From NCBI GenBank assembly GCA_902826635.1, contig CADEFQ010000016.1:1-63979 (forward strand): a stretch of 63,979 nucleotides of DNA, written 5' to 3'. Under the pieces are notes generated by a model. The model ran no database searches, was not told the DNA's origin, and saw only the letters and a program-made list of their open reading frames with translations. A program made the position numbers and the translations under genes. Below are positions 26,877-36,013 of the stretch, in pieces (within the stretch, counting starts at the first letter, position 1; each line of letters begins with the position of its first letter). Source of the DNA: an uncultured Pseudomonadota bacterium (GTDB taxonomy: Bacteria; Pseudomonadota; Gammaproteobacteria; Steroidobacterales; Steroidobacteraceae).

Positions 26877-27995
26877 TCATTCGAACAAATGCCTGCCAAC
26901 CGCCTCGAGATGGTAGTCGACATCGCCGAAGGCCATCTCGATCATCGTCAAGCGCCGGAAATAGTGGCTGACGGCGAGCTCGTCGGTCACGCCAATGCCG
27001 CCGTGCAGCTGCACGGCCTGCTGGCCGACGAAGCGCGCGGCCTCGCTCACCCGCACTTTGGCCGCCGAGACGATCCGCCGGCGCTCGGCCGTCCCGGCCG
27101 TGCCGAGGCGGCTCGACGCGAGCAGCGCCATCGAGCGCGCGGCCTCGGTTTCGAGCAGCATGTCTGCCATCCGGTGTTGCAGCACCTGGAAGCTGCCGAT
27201 CGGCACGCCGAATTGCTTGCGGGTCTTCAGGTACGCGCCGGTCGCCTCGAGCAGCACGGTCATCGCGCCGACCGCTTCGGCGCAGACCGCCGCGATCGCC
27301 GCATCGATGGTCGCGGCGATGGGTGCGGCGGCCGCTCCCTCTTCACCGAGCTGCGCCGCCGCGCCGACCCGGACGGCGTCCAGGCGCAAGTCCGCCGCGC
27401 GTTGCGAGTCGTACATCGGATAGTCACGCAGCTGCACGCCCGGCGTCGTGCGATCGATCATGAACAGCGTGAGGCCCTTCGGGGTGCGCGCCGACACGAT
27501 CAGCTGATCGGCGGCGATACCGTTCAGGACGTAAGTCTTCGCGCCCGTGACTACCCAGCTTTCGCCATCGCGACGCGCGTCGGTCGCCACCACGTCGAGC
27601 GCATAGCGCGCGGCGGGCTCGTAGTGCGCGAATGCGAGCTGCCGCTCGCCGGCACCGACCGCGGGCAGGATCGCGGCGCATTGCGTGGAGCTGCCGACGC
27701 GCGCAATGAGCCCCGCGCCGAGCACCACGGTGGGGAGATACGGTTCGAGCAGCAGCGATCGGCCGCACTCTTCCATCACGACGAGCGTGTCCATCGCGCC
27801 GCCGCCGAAGCCGCCGTGCGCCTCGGGCAAGGCGAGCGCGAGAACGCCGAGCTCGGCAAGCTGCCGCCAGGTTTCGCGGCTCCAGCCGAGCGTGCTGTTC
27901 GCGATCTCGCGGCGGCGCTCGAAGCTGTAGTCGGCGCGCAGCAGCCGTTGCAGGCTGTCGCGGAACTGGAGTTGTTCGTCGGAAAGCGCGAGCAC
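26877..27995 (-). CDS. Acyl-CoA dehydrogenase, second subunit of an adjacent pair
   Basis: A 372-aa acyl-CoA dehydrogenase-fold protein starting at GTG 27993-27995, two bases after its partner. It has an N-terminal helical domain (LSDEQLQFRDSLQRLLRADYSFERRR), LPEAHGGFGGGAMDTLVVMEE, GAKTYVLNG, KTRKQFGVPIGSFQVLQHRMADMLLETEAARSM and QLHGGIGVTDELAVSHYFRRLTMIEMAFGDVDYHL. The YEGT-type C-terminal motif of medium-chain dehydrogenases is absent. Size, order and divergence from the neighbour resemble the heteromeric FadE pairs known from steroid side-chain degradation, in which the two subunits share active sites. Confidence 0.9.
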   Translation of the reverse strand: MLALSDEQLQFRDSLQRLLRADYSFERRREIANSTLGWSRETWRQLAELGVLALALPEAHGGFGGGAMDTLVVMEECGRSLLLEPYLPTVVLGAGLIARVGSSTQCAAILPAVGAGERQLAFAHYEPAARYALDVVATDARRDGESWVVTGAKTYVLNGIAADQLIVSARTPKGLTLFMIDRTTPGVQLRDYPMYDSQRAADLRLDAVRVGAAAQLGEEGAAAAPIAATIDAAIAAVCAEAVGAMTVLLEATGAYLKTRKQFGVPIGSFQVLQHRMADMLLETEAARSMALLASSRLGTAGTAERRRIVSAAKVRVSEAARFVGQQAVQLHGGIGVTDELAVSHYFRRLTMIEMAFGDVDYHLEAVGRHLFE

Positions 27996-27997
27996 GA

Positions 27998-29143
27998 TCA
28001 GAGGCCGAGCAGGTGGCGCGTGATGATGTTGCGCTGGATCTCGTTCGACCCGGCGTAGATCGACGCCTTCCTGAAATTGAAGTAGCGCCCCGTCGCGGCC
28101 TGCGGGAACGGTGCCGCGGCGTGACCGAGCGCGTGCATCGTCGTTTCGGTCAGCGCCTGTTGCAGTTCGCTGCCCATGATCTTGAGCATCGAGGCCTCGG
28201 GGCCCGGCGCGTGGCGCTGCTCCTCGAGCGCGAGCACGCGCACGTTCATCACCTCGAGCGTCATCAGGTCGATCTCGAGCCGAGCGATGCGGTCGCGGAA
28301 GCGGGTGTCGTCCGCGAGCGCGCGACCGTCGTTGCCGCGCTGGCGCTGCGCGAGTGCCTTCAGTTCCGCGAGCCAGCGGCGGCAGTGGCCGACACCGGCA
28401 TTGCCGGTGCGCTCGTGGCCGAGGAGGAACTTCGCATAGGTCCAGCCCTTGCCCTCTTCGCCGACGAGGTTTTCCGCCGGCACCATCGCGTCTTCGAACC
28501 AGACCTCGTTAATTTCGTGCTCGCCGTCGAGCATGATGATCGGGCGCACGGACACACCCCGCGTCTTCATGTCGATCAGGAGAAAGGAGATGCCCTCCTG
28601 CGGCTTGCCCGCGCTCGCGGTGCGCACGAGGCAGAAGATCCAGTCGGCGTACTGCGCGAGCGTGGTCCAGGTTTTCTGGCCGTTGACGAGGTAGTGGTCG
28701 CCGCGCCGCTCGGCGCGCATCTTGAGCGAGGCGAGGTCGGAACCGGCGCCCGGTTCCGAATAGCCCTGGCACCACCAGTCCTCGCCCGACAGGATCCGTG
28801 GCAGGAAGTGCTGCTGCTGCGAGGCGCTGCCGAACTTCATGATGACCGGCGCCACCATGCGAATGCCGAATGGCAGGATGCCGGGCGCACCCGCGAGCGC
28901 GCATTCTTCCTCGAAGATGTGCTGGCGCACCGCGCTCCATTCGCAGCCGCCGAAGGCCTTGGGCCAGTTGGGAGCGACCCAGCCTTGCTCGTGGAGGATG
29001 CGATGCCAGACGAGGTAATCCTCCTTGCCGAGGCGCTCGCCGGCGAGCATTTTGTGGCGCAGGCCCAACGGCAGCCGGGCACGGACAAAATCGCGCACTT
29101 CTGCCCGAAAAACCTCATCCTGTGGGGCGAATTCGAGTTCCAT
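27998..29143 (-). CDS. Acyl-CoA dehydrogenase, first subunit of an adjacent pair
   Basis: A 381-aa acyl-CoA dehydrogenase. It has NWPKAFGGCEWSAVRQHIFEEE, the flavin-proximal WCQGYSEPGAGSDLASL, NGQKTWTTLAQYADWIF, LGHERTGNAGVGHCRRWL and, near the C-terminus, KASIYAGSNEIQRNIITRHLLGL. In the last block Ala replaces the Glu of the IYEGT catalytic motif, so the base must come from elsewhere or from the partner subunit. It is the first gene of the minus-strand operon (this gene, second dehydrogenase, TonB receptor) and is divergent from the fadJ-like operon. Confidence 0.92.
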   Translation of the reverse strand: MELEFAPQDEVFRAEVRDFVRARLPLGLRHKMLAGERLGKEDYLVWHRILHEQGWVAPNWPKAFGGCEWSAVRQHIFEEECALAGAPGILPFGIRMVAPVIMKFGSASQQQHFLPRILSGEDWWCQGYSEPGAGSDLASLKMRAERRGDHYLVNGQKTWTTLAQYADWIFCLVRTASAGKPQEGISFLLIDMKTRGVSVRPIIMLDGEHEINEVWFEDAMVPAENLVGEEGKGWTYAKFLLGHERTGNAGVGHCRRWLAELKALAQRQRGNDGRALADDTRFRDRIARLEIDLMTLEVMNVRVLALEEQRHAPGPEASMLKIMGSELQQALTETTMHALGHAAAPFPQAATGRYFNFRKASIYAGSNEIQRNIITRHLLGL

Positions 29144-29149
29144 GTGTCG

Positions 29150-29199
29150 CCGGCGCTACGCTCCCTCGTCCGTCCCTGTAGCGTAAGAGGGGGCGCCGG
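29150..29199. promoter_or_regulatory. Candidate operator region between the divergent catabolic operons
   Basis: Inverted repeats crowd the space just upstream of the dehydrogenase ATG: TACGCT (29157-29162) with AGCGTA (29180-29185), CCCTC (29163-29167) with GAGGG (29187-29191), and CCGGCGC (29150-29156) with GCGCCGG (29193-29199). The arms interleave and so cannot all pair at once. A binding site for a TetR- or FadR-type regulator serving both operons is a reasonable reading, but no regulator gene is adjacent. Confidence 0.4.
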
Positions 29200-29301
29200 A
29201 TCGGGCAAATGAAAAATGCGCCTTCCCGTGATGGCGCGGCCGGGGTGCAGACGATAGGCTGGGCGGCTTACCGGGGTTTCGGTCGCGAGGAGGGCGGGGG
29301 C

Positions 29302-31392
29302 ATGGGTGTGACGAGTTACGAAAAGCGCGGCAGGGTCGCCGTGATCACGATGGCGAGCCCGCCGGTCAACGGCCTCGGGCACGCGCTGCGCGCCGCCCTC
29401 GTGAAGGCGCTCGACAAGGCGCTCACCTCGCGCGGCGTGAAGGCGATCGTGCTGATGGGCAGCGGCAGCGGGTTCTCCGCGGGTGCGGACATTCGCGAGT
29501 TCAACACGCCCAAGGCGCTCGCGCCGCCCAACCTGCACACGCTGATTTCGGCGTATGAGGCGAGCCCGAAGCCGGTGGTCGCCGCGATCCATGGCGCGTG
29601 CATGGGGGGCGGCCTCGAGCTCGCGCTCGGTTGCCACTACCGCGTCGCCAAAGGCGACGCGCAGATCGCGCTCCCCGAAGTGAAGCTGGGCCTGCTGCCC
29701 GGCGCGGGCGGCACCCAGCGCCTGCCGCGTGCGCTCGGGCTCGAAGCCGCGCTCAACATGATCGTCTCGGGCAACATCGTGCCGGCGCAGAAACTCGCGG
29801 GCACGCCGCTTTTCGACGAGATCGTCGAGGGCGACCTGCTCGAAGGCGCCGTCGCGTATGCCGAGCGCCTCATCAAGGAAAAGCGCCCGGCGCGACGCGT
29901 ACGCGATACGACCGTGCAGCACGCGAACGCCGCCGGCTTCCTGATGTTCGCGCGCAATACCGTCAAGAGCGTCGCCGGCCCCTACCCCGCGCCGGTGCGA
30001 TGCGTCGAGGCGGTGGCGGCGGCGGCCAATCTGCCGTTCGACGAGGGGTTCGCAACCGAGCGCCGGTTCTTCCAGGAGCTGCTGCTGACGCCGGAATCGA
30101 AAGCGCTGCGGCACATTTTCTTCGGCGAGCGCGCGGCCGCGAAGATTCCCGACGTGCCGGATTCGACCCCGACGCGCCCGATCCGCGCTGCTGCCGTGAT
30201 CGGCGCCGGCACGATGGGCGGCGGCATCACGATGAACTTCATCAACGCAGGCATTCCGGTGACGCTGCTCGAGATGAAGCAGGAAGCGCTCGATCACGGC
30301 CTCGCCACGATCCGCAAGAACTACGGCGGCGCGATCAAGAAGGGCCGCATGACCGACGCCGACGTCGATGCGCGCATGAAGCTGATCACGCCCGCCCTCG
30401 ACTATGCGGCGATCGCGCCGGCCGACATCGTCATCGAAGCGGTGTTCGAGGACATGGACGTCAAGAAGGCGGTTTTCGAGAAACTCGACCCGGTGATGAA
30501 GAGCGGCGCAATCCTCGCGACCAACACTTCGACCCTCGATGTGAACCGCATCGCTGAATTCACCCGGCGCCCCGGCGACGTGATCGGCACGCACTTCTTC
30601 AGCCCCGCGAACGTGATGCGGCTCCTTGAAGTGGTGCGTGGCGGGAAGACCGCGCCCGACGTGCTCGCGACCGTGATGAAGCTCGGCAAGACGATGAAGA
30701 AAGTCGCGGTCGTCTCGGGCGTCTGCGACGGCTTCATCGGCAACCGCATGCTCGAACAGCTGGGCCGCCAGACGCTCTTCCTGCTCGAGGAAGGCGCGCT
30801 GCCGAAACAGGTCGACGCCGCGATGGAGGCGTTCGGCTTCGCGATGGGCCCCTTCCGCGTCGGCGATCTCGCCGGCAACGACATCGGCTGGGCGATCCGC
30901 AAGCGTCGCTATGTGGAAAAGCCGATGGTGATCTACTCGCGCCTCGCGGACCGCCTGTGCGAGCAGGGCCGCTTCGGCCAGAAGACGGGCGCCGGCTGGT
31001 ACGACTACAAGCCGGGCGATCGCACCGCGCATCCTTCAGCGGCGGTCGAGCAGATGATCATCGACTACTCGAAGGAGATCGGCGTGAAGCGCCGGGTGTT
31101 GAGCGACGCGGAGATCGTGGACCGCATCGTCTTCGCGCTCGTGAATGAAGGCGCGAGGATCCTCGAGGAAGGCATCGCGTTGCGCGCCTCCGACATCGAC
31201 ATGGTGTACCTGAACGGCTACGGCTTCCCGCCGTACCGCGGCGGGCCGATGCTGTACGCCGATACGGTCGGCCTCGACGTCGTCGTGCGGCGCATGAAGC
31301 AGTTTGCGCGCAATCGCCACGGCGACCCGACCGCGTGGGAGCCGGCGCGCTCGCTTGCGAAGCTGGCGACGGCCGGCAAGACCTTCAGCTGA
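29302..31392 (+). CDS. Bifunctional enoyl-CoA hydratase/3-hydroxyacyl-CoA dehydrogenase (FadJ/FadB-like)
   Basis: A 696-aa fusion enzyme doing the second and third steps of beta-oxidation. The start is ATG 29302, with AGGAGGG (29288-29294) seven bases before it. Residues about 1-190 are a crotonase domain with SGFSAGADIREF, HGACMGGGLELALGCHYRV and LPEVKLGLLPGAGGTQRLPR; both catalytic glutamates are in place. Residues about 295-690 are the dehydrogenase, with VIGAGTMGGGI for NAD, the catalytic His in VIGTHFFSPANVM and VCDGFIGNRML. It heads an operon with a thiolase and an acyl-CoA ligase. Confidence 0.95.
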   Translation: MGVTSYEKRGRVAVITMASPPVNGLGHALRAALVKALDKALTSRGVKAIVLMGSGSGFSAGADIREFNTPKALAPPNLHTLISAYEASPKPVVAAIHGACMGGGLELALGCHYRVAKGDAQIALPEVKLGLLPGAGGTQRLPRALGLEAALNMIVSGNIVPAQKLAGTPLFDEIVEGDLLEGAVAYAERLIKEKRPARRVRDTTVQHANAAGFLMFARNTVKSVAGPYPAPVRCVEAVAAAANLPFDEGFATERRFFQELLLTPESKALRHIFFGERAAAKIPDVPDSTPTRPIRAAAVIGAGTMGGGITMNFINAGIPVTLLEMKQEALDHGLATIRKNYGGAIKKGRMTDADVDARMKLITPALDYAAIAPADIVIEAVFEDMDVKKAVFEKLDPVMKSGAILATNTSTLDVNRIAEFTRRPGDVIGTHFFSPANVMRLLEVVRGGKTAPDVLATVMKLGKTMKKVAVVSGVCDGFIGNRMLEQLGRQTLFLLEEGALPKQVDAAMEAFGFAMGPFRVGDLAGNDIGWAIRKRRYVEKPMVIYSRLADRLCEQGRFGQKTGAGWYDYKPGDRTAHPSAAVEQMIIDYSKEIGVKRRVLSDAEIVDRIVFALVNEGARILEEGIALRASDIDMVYLNGYGFPPYRGGPMLYADTVGLDVVVRRMKQFARNRHGDPTAWEPARSLAKLATAGKTFS

Positions 31393-31407
31393 TTCCGGGG
31401 ATACACC

Positions 31408-32586
31408 ATGACCGATGCCGTTATCGTTTCCATCGCCCGAACGCCGCTCGCGAAATCGTGGCGCGGGGCTTTCAACATCACGCACGGCGCCACCCTCGCC
31501 GGCCATGTCGTGCAGCACGCGATTGCGCGCGCGGGCGTCGACCCGGCCGAAGTGGAGGACGTGCTGCTCGGCTGCGCGTACCCGGAAGGGGCCGACGGAC
31601 TCAACATCGCGCGCCAGGCCGCGCTGCGCGCCGGCTGCCCGGTGACCACCGGTGGCACCACCATCAATCGTTTCTGCTCCTCGGGCCTGCAGAGCATTGC
31701 GATGGCGGCGGCGCGCGTTACCGTCGAGAAGACACCGATCGTCGTCGCGGGAGGCGTCGAGTCGATCTCCTGCGTGCAGAACGAATTGAACAAGCACATG
31801 CTGCAGGAGGCCTGGCTCAAGGAGCACAAGCCGGATCTCTACCTGCCGATGCTCGCCACCGCGGAGAACGTCGCGAAGCGCTACAAGATCTCGCGCGAGC
31901 GGCAGGACGAGTACGGTGCACGCAGCCAGCAGCGCGCCGCGGCGGCGCAGGTCGCCGGGCGCTTCGACGCCGAGATCGCACCAATCACCGTGAGCGCCGC
32001 GTTCGCCGACCCGGGCACGCAACAGATGGGCACGCGTGAAGTCACGGTCGCGAAGGACGAAGGCATTCGCGCCGACACGACCTTCGAGGGCGTCTCGAAG
32101 ATCAAGCCCGCGATTCCCGGCGGCGTGATCGCGGCGGGCAATGCAAGCCAGTTCTCGGACGGCGCGGCGGCATGCGTCGTGATGGATGCGCGGCTCGCGG
32201 AGCGGCGCGGCATCACGCCGCTCGGCATTTTCCGCGGCTTCACGATCGCGGGCTGCGAACCCGACGAGATGGGGATCGGGCCGGTGTTTGCCGTGCCGCG
32301 CCTGCTCGAACGGACAGGGGTCTCGATGAGCGACATCGGCCTCTGGGAACTGAACGAAGCGTTCGCGGTGCAGGTGCTCTACTGCCGCGACAAGCTCGGC
32401 ATCCCCGACGACCGGCTCAACGTGAACGGCGGCGCGATTGCGGTCGGCCACCCCTACGGTGTCTCGGGCACGCGCCTCGTCGGCCACGCGCTGATCGAGG
32501 GCAAGCGCCGTGGCGCGCGGTTCGTCGTCACGACCATGTGCGTCGGCGGCGGCATGGGCGCAGCGGGTCTGTTCGAAGTGGTCTGA
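31408..32586 (+). CDS. Acetyl-CoA C-acyltransferase (thiolase, FadA-like)
   Basis: A 392-aa thiolase for the last step of beta-oxidation. The nucleophilic cysteine is C90 in [16 protein letters not shown]. The second active-site elements are [19 protein letters not shown] (His) and [13 protein letters not shown] (Cys). It begins 15 bases after the FadJ-like gene, behind a GGGGATA ribosome binding site, and the CoA ligase follows 18 bases later. The arrangement supports a trifunctional-type complex. Length is normal for the family. Confidence 0.95.
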   Translation: MTDAVIVSIARTPLAKSWRGAFNITHGATLAGHVVQHAIARAGVDPAEVEDVLLGCAYPEGADGLNIARQAALRAGCPVTTGGTTINRFCSSGLQSIAMAAARVTVEKTPIVVAGGVESISCVQNELNKHMLQEAWLKEHKPDLYLPMLATAENVAKRYKISRERQDEYGARSQQRAAAAQVAGRFDAEIAPITVSAAFADPGTQQMGTREVTVAKDEGIRADTTFEGVSKIKPAIPGGVIAAGNASQFSDGAAACVVMDARLAERRGITPLGIFRGFTIAGCEPDEMGIGPVFAVPRLLERTGVSMSDIGLWELNEAFAVQVLYCRDKLGIPDDRLNVNGGAIAVGHPYGVSGTRLVGHALIEGKRRGARFVVTTMCVGGGMGAAGLFEVV

Positions 32587-32604
32587 GTCGCGGGATACAA
32601 GGCC

Positions 32605-34287
32605 ATGGAACGGCGCTGGCTCAAGTCGTATCCGGCAGGTGTGCGCTGGGACATCCCGGCAAAGCCGGCGCCGGCGTGGCGCCACCTCGAGGATGCGGCC
32701 GAACGCTGGCCCGATCGCCCGGCAATCGAGTTCTACGGCCGCAGGCTGGGCTACGCGGACCTGCGCGCGCTCGTCGCGCGGGCGGCGGCGGGTTTGCACC
32801 GCCTCGGCGTTCGGCCCGGGCAACGCATCGGCCTCTACCTGCCGAACTGCCCGCAGTACGTGATCGCGTTCTACGGCGCGCTCGAGGCCGGCGCGGTGGT
32901 CGTCAACTTCTCGCCGCTCGATGCCGAGTCCACGCTCGCGCACAAGATCGAAGACAGCGACACCGACATCCTGGTCACGGTCGATCACGCGGCGCTTTTT
33001 CCGAAAGCCGAGAGCCTGCTCGCGAAGACGCGTCTCAGGACGCTGATCGTCGGCGGGCTCGCCGATTTCGCCGCCGTGCCGATTCCGGCGCAGTGCGAAG
33101 TGCCGCGCGACGCGGCCCACCTGCGTTTCCTCGATCTCCTCGACAACGACGGGCGCTTCGAACCTTGTGCCGTCGACGACCCCGCCACGCACATCGCCGT
33201 GCTGCAGTACACCGGCGGCACGACCGGTGCGCCGAAGGGCGCCGCGCTGACGCACGGCAACATCTCGATGGCAGCCGCGCAGTGCGTCGAGACGACGCAG
33301 GGCCTTGCGCCCTCGATGCTGCCCGGCGAGGAACGCGTGCTCGTCGTGTTGCCGCTGTTTCACATTTACGCCGAGCTCGTGATGTTCATCGGCCTCTCGC
33401 TCGGCGCCGAACTCGTGCTGCAGCCGAAGTTCGATCCGGTCGCGGTCTCGCAGGACATCGCCGCGAAGCGCATCACGGTGATGTTCGGCGTGCCGACGAT
33501 GTTCTTCGCGCTCGCCCAGCACGCACGCGCGAACGCCGTTGACCTCTCCTCACTGAAGCATTGCGGCTCGGGCGGCGCGCCGCTGCCGGTGGAGGTGATC
33601 GAGCCGTTCCGGCAACTCACCGGCGTGCTGATCACCGACGGCTGGGGCATGAGCGAGACCACCGCGGCCGGTACCTTCACGCCGCGACACGGCGTCGTGA
33701 AGCCGGGCTCCTGCGGCCTGCCCCTGCCGCGTGTCGAGATGAAGGTGGTCGACCTCGCGGATCCGCAGCGCGAGCTTGCGGTGGGCGAACACGGCGAGAT
33801 CTGCATTCGCGCACCGAACGTGATGCGCGGTTATTGGAAGAACGCGACGGCCAGCGCCGAGGCGCTGACGCCCGACGGCTACTTTCGCACCGGCGATGCG
33901 GGCTATGTCGATGGCGACGGCTACGTCTTCATCATCGAGCGCTGCAAGGACATGCTCCTGTGCGGCGGCTTCAACGTCTATCCGCGCATCATCGAGGAAG
34001 CGATCTACGCGCACCCCGACGTCGCGGAGGTGAGCGTGATCGGCATCGACGATCCGTATCGCGGCCAGTCGCCGAAGGCGTTCGTGAAGCTGAAGGAAGG
34101 CGCCGCGCCGCTCGCGCTCGAAGCGCTGCAGGCCTTCCTCGCCGATCGCCTCGGCAAGCACGAAATGGTGAAGGCGCTCGAGCTGCGCGCGGAACTGCCG
34201 AAGACGCCGGTGGGCAAGCTGTCGAAGAAGGAACTGTACGAAGAAGAGCGGCAGCGCGCACGCTATACTGCCCGCCCATTGCAATAG
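32605..34287 (+). CDS. Long-chain fatty-acid--CoA ligase / AMP-dependent synthetase
   Basis: A 560-aa acyl-activating enzyme that makes an acyl-adenylate and then the CoA thioester. The ATP loop is YTGGTTGAPKGAALTHGN. Further family motifs are GWGMSETTAAGTF, GYFRTGDAGYVDGDGYVFIIERCKDMLLCGGFNVYP and a C-terminal PKTPVGKLSKKEL with the catalytic Lys. There is no signal peptide. It closes the FadJ-like/thiolase/ligase operon and lets imported acids enter it. Chain-length or ring preference cannot be read from the sequence. Confidence 0.94.
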   Translation: MERRWLKSYPAGVRWDIPAKPAPAWRHLEDAAERWPDRPAIEFYGRRLGYADLRALVARAAAGLHRLGVRPGQRIGLYLPNCPQYVIAFYGALEAGAVVVNFSPLDAESTLAHKIEDSDTDILVTVDHAALFPKAESLLAKTRLRTLIVGGLADFAAVPIPAQCEVPRDAAHLRFLDLLDNDGRFEPCAVDDPATHIAVLQYTGGTTGAPKGAALTHGNISMAAAQCVETTQGLAPSMLPGEERVLVVLPLFHIYAELVMFIGLSLGAELVLQPKFDPVAVSQDIAAKRITVMFGVPTMFFALAQHARANAVDLSSLKHCGSGGAPLPVEVIEPFRQLTGVLITDGWGMSETTAAGTFTPRHGVVKPGSCGLPLPRVEMKVVDLADPQRELAVGEHGEICIRAPNVMRGYWKNATASAEALTPDGYFRTGDAGYVDGDGYVFIIERCKDMLLCGGFNVYPRIIEEAIYAHPDVAEVSVIGIDDPYRGQSPKAFVKLKEGAAPLALEALQAFLADRLGKHEMVKALELRAELPKTPVGKLSKKELYEEERQRARYTARPLQ

Positions 34288-34306
34288 CCGGCGACAGACC
34301 TGCCCG

Positions 34307-36010
34307 ATGTACCTGTCGTTCTTCGGACTCAACGAGAAGCCTTTCTCGATCACACCCGACCCGCGCTACCTCTACCTGAGCGAGCGGCATGCGGAAGCGC
34401 TCGCGCACCTGCTGTACGGAGTGAGCGAAGCGGGCGGCTTCGTGCAGCTCACGGGTGAAGTCGGCACCGGCAAGACGACGATCGTCCGCTCGCTGCTCGG
34501 CCAGATCCCGAAGAACGCCGAGATCGCGCTGATCCTGAATCCGCGCATGACGGCGCCGGAATTCATGCTGACGATCTGCGAAGAGCTCGGCATCGGCCTG
34601 CCCGACCGCGCGGTCGCGAGCCTCAAGGACCTCGTCGATATCCTGAATCATTATTTGCTGCGCGCGCACGCGGACGGCAGGCGCGTCGTGCTGCTCGTCG
34701 ATGAGGCGCAGAACCTCGCGCCCGCGGTGCTCGAGCAGGTGCGCCTCCTCACGAACCTCGAAACGCCCACCGAAAAGCTGCTGCAGATCATCCTGATCGG
34801 CCAGCCCGAGCTGCGCGAGATGCTTGCCCGCCCCGACCTGCGCCAGCTCGCGCAGCGCATCACCGGTCGGTACCACCTTGATCCGCTCTCGGCACCGGAA
34901 ACGGCCGCCTACGTGCGTCACCGCTTGCGGGTCGCCGGCGCGACCACCGACATCCTGACGCCGGGCGCGCTTGCCGAGACCTATCGCCAGTCAGGCGGCA
35001 TTCCGCGCCTCGTGAACGTGATCTGCGATCGTGCGCTGCTCGGCGCCTACACCCTGGATCGCCATCGCGTCACCGCTGCGATCATCCGCAGTTCCGCGAG
35101 CGAGGTGTTCGGCCGGCGCGTCACGCCGCGCTGGTTGCCGTGGGCCGCCGGCGCGGGCGGTGCGCTGGTTGCGACGCTCGCCGGCATCGCGCTGTGGCAA
35201 TCGGGTGTACTCGAGCGCAGCACTACCGCCATCGGCGCGGGGGCGCTGAACGCAGGTGCCACGAAGGCCGAGACGGCCGGAACGACCAGCGTCTCGGGCG
35301 TCGCTGCCGCGAATGCCACCGGGGCCAGCGGCGCCGCCACGCCCACCGTCGCATCGGCCGTGACGCCGCCGCCCGTCCACGAATCGATGGCGAGCCTGCT
35401 TGAAAAGAGCGCCGCCGAGACCACCACGGACGCCGCGTTCGCGCGCCTGCTCACACGTTGGGGCGCCGCCACCGCCGACTCGGGCGACGGTTGCGCGCAG
35501 GCGGAGCACGCGGGCCTGCAATGCGTGCGCCAGCGCGGATCGTATGCGCAGCTGCGGCTCTACAACCGCCCGGCGATGCTCGCGCTGGGCGACGATCAGG
35601 GCGGCTCGCACCAGGTCGTGCTGGTCGCGCTCGGCGACGACGACGCCGTGCTCGACATCGGCGGCGTGGAACATCGGGTCGGCATCGCGGATCTCGCGCG
35701 CTACTGGTTCGGCGATTTCGTGCTGCTGTGGAAGCCCGTCTCGATTCCGCTGAAGGCACTCGTGCCGGGAATGAGCGGCGAGGCAGTGCGCGCGCTTCGC
35801 CGGCATCTCGAGCAGCTTGCGGGCACCACGGCCGCGGGCGAGCCCGGCGATCGCTATGACGAATCGCTCGTGCAGCTCGTCGAGAACTTCCAGCGCAAGC
35901 GCCGCCTCGATGTCGATGGCATCGCGGGCTGGCAGACGCAGCTCGCGCTCGATGCCGCCGCGCCTGCCCCCGGCACGCCGCGGCTCCTCGTCGCGGACAA
36001 GGGGAACTGA
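34307..36010 (+). CDS. gspA: GspA/ExeA-like AAA ATPase with C-terminal peptidoglycan-binding domain
   Basis: A 567-aa inner membrane protein. The cytoplasmic ATPase part begins with FFGLNEKPFSITPDPRYLYLS, typical of ExeA/GspA, and has Walker A GEVGTGKT (50-57) and Walker B VVLLVDEAQ. A single helix (WAAGAGGALVATLAGIALW, about 283-301) is followed by an Ala/Thr-rich linker, a C39-like or accessory region, and a peptidoglycan-binding domain (DESLVQLVENFQRKRRLDVDGIAGWQTQLAL) in the periplasm. With GspB it opens the cell wall for assembly of the type II secretion secretin. No other gsp genes lie in the window. Confidence 0.9.
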   Translation: MYLSFFGLNEKPFSITPDPRYLYLSERHAEALAHLLYGVSEAGGFVQLTGEVGTGKTTIVRSLLGQIPKNAEIALILNPRMTAPEFMLTICEELGIGLPDRAVASLKDLVDILNHYLLRAHADGRRVVLLVDEAQNLAPAVLEQVRLLTNLETPTEKLLQIILIGQPELREMLARPDLRQLAQRITGRYHLDPLSAPETAAYVRHRLRVAGATTDILTPGALAETYRQSGGIPRLVNVICDRALLGAYTLDRHRVTAAIIRSSASEVFGRRVTPRWLPWAAGAGGALVATLAGIALWQSGVLERSTTAIGAGALNAGATKAETAGTTSVSGVAAANATGASGAATPTVASAVTPPPVHESMASLLEKSAAETTTDAAFARLLTRWGAATADSGDGCAQAEHAGLQCVRQRGSYAQLRLYNRPAMLALGDDQGGSHQVVLVALGDDDAVLDIGGVEHRVGIADLARYWFGDFVLLWKPVSIPLKALVPGMSGEAVRALRRHLEQLAGTTAAGEPGDRYDESLVQLVENFQRKRRLDVDGIAGWQTQLALDAAAPAPGTPRLLVADKGN

Positions 36011-36013
36011 GCG

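Noticed and set aside
31036-33522. An 828-aa minus-strand open frame across the FadJ-like, thiolase and ligase genes
   Set aside because: It crosses three clear genes on the other strand and has no domain or start context; it is a mirror frame of GC-rich coding sequence.
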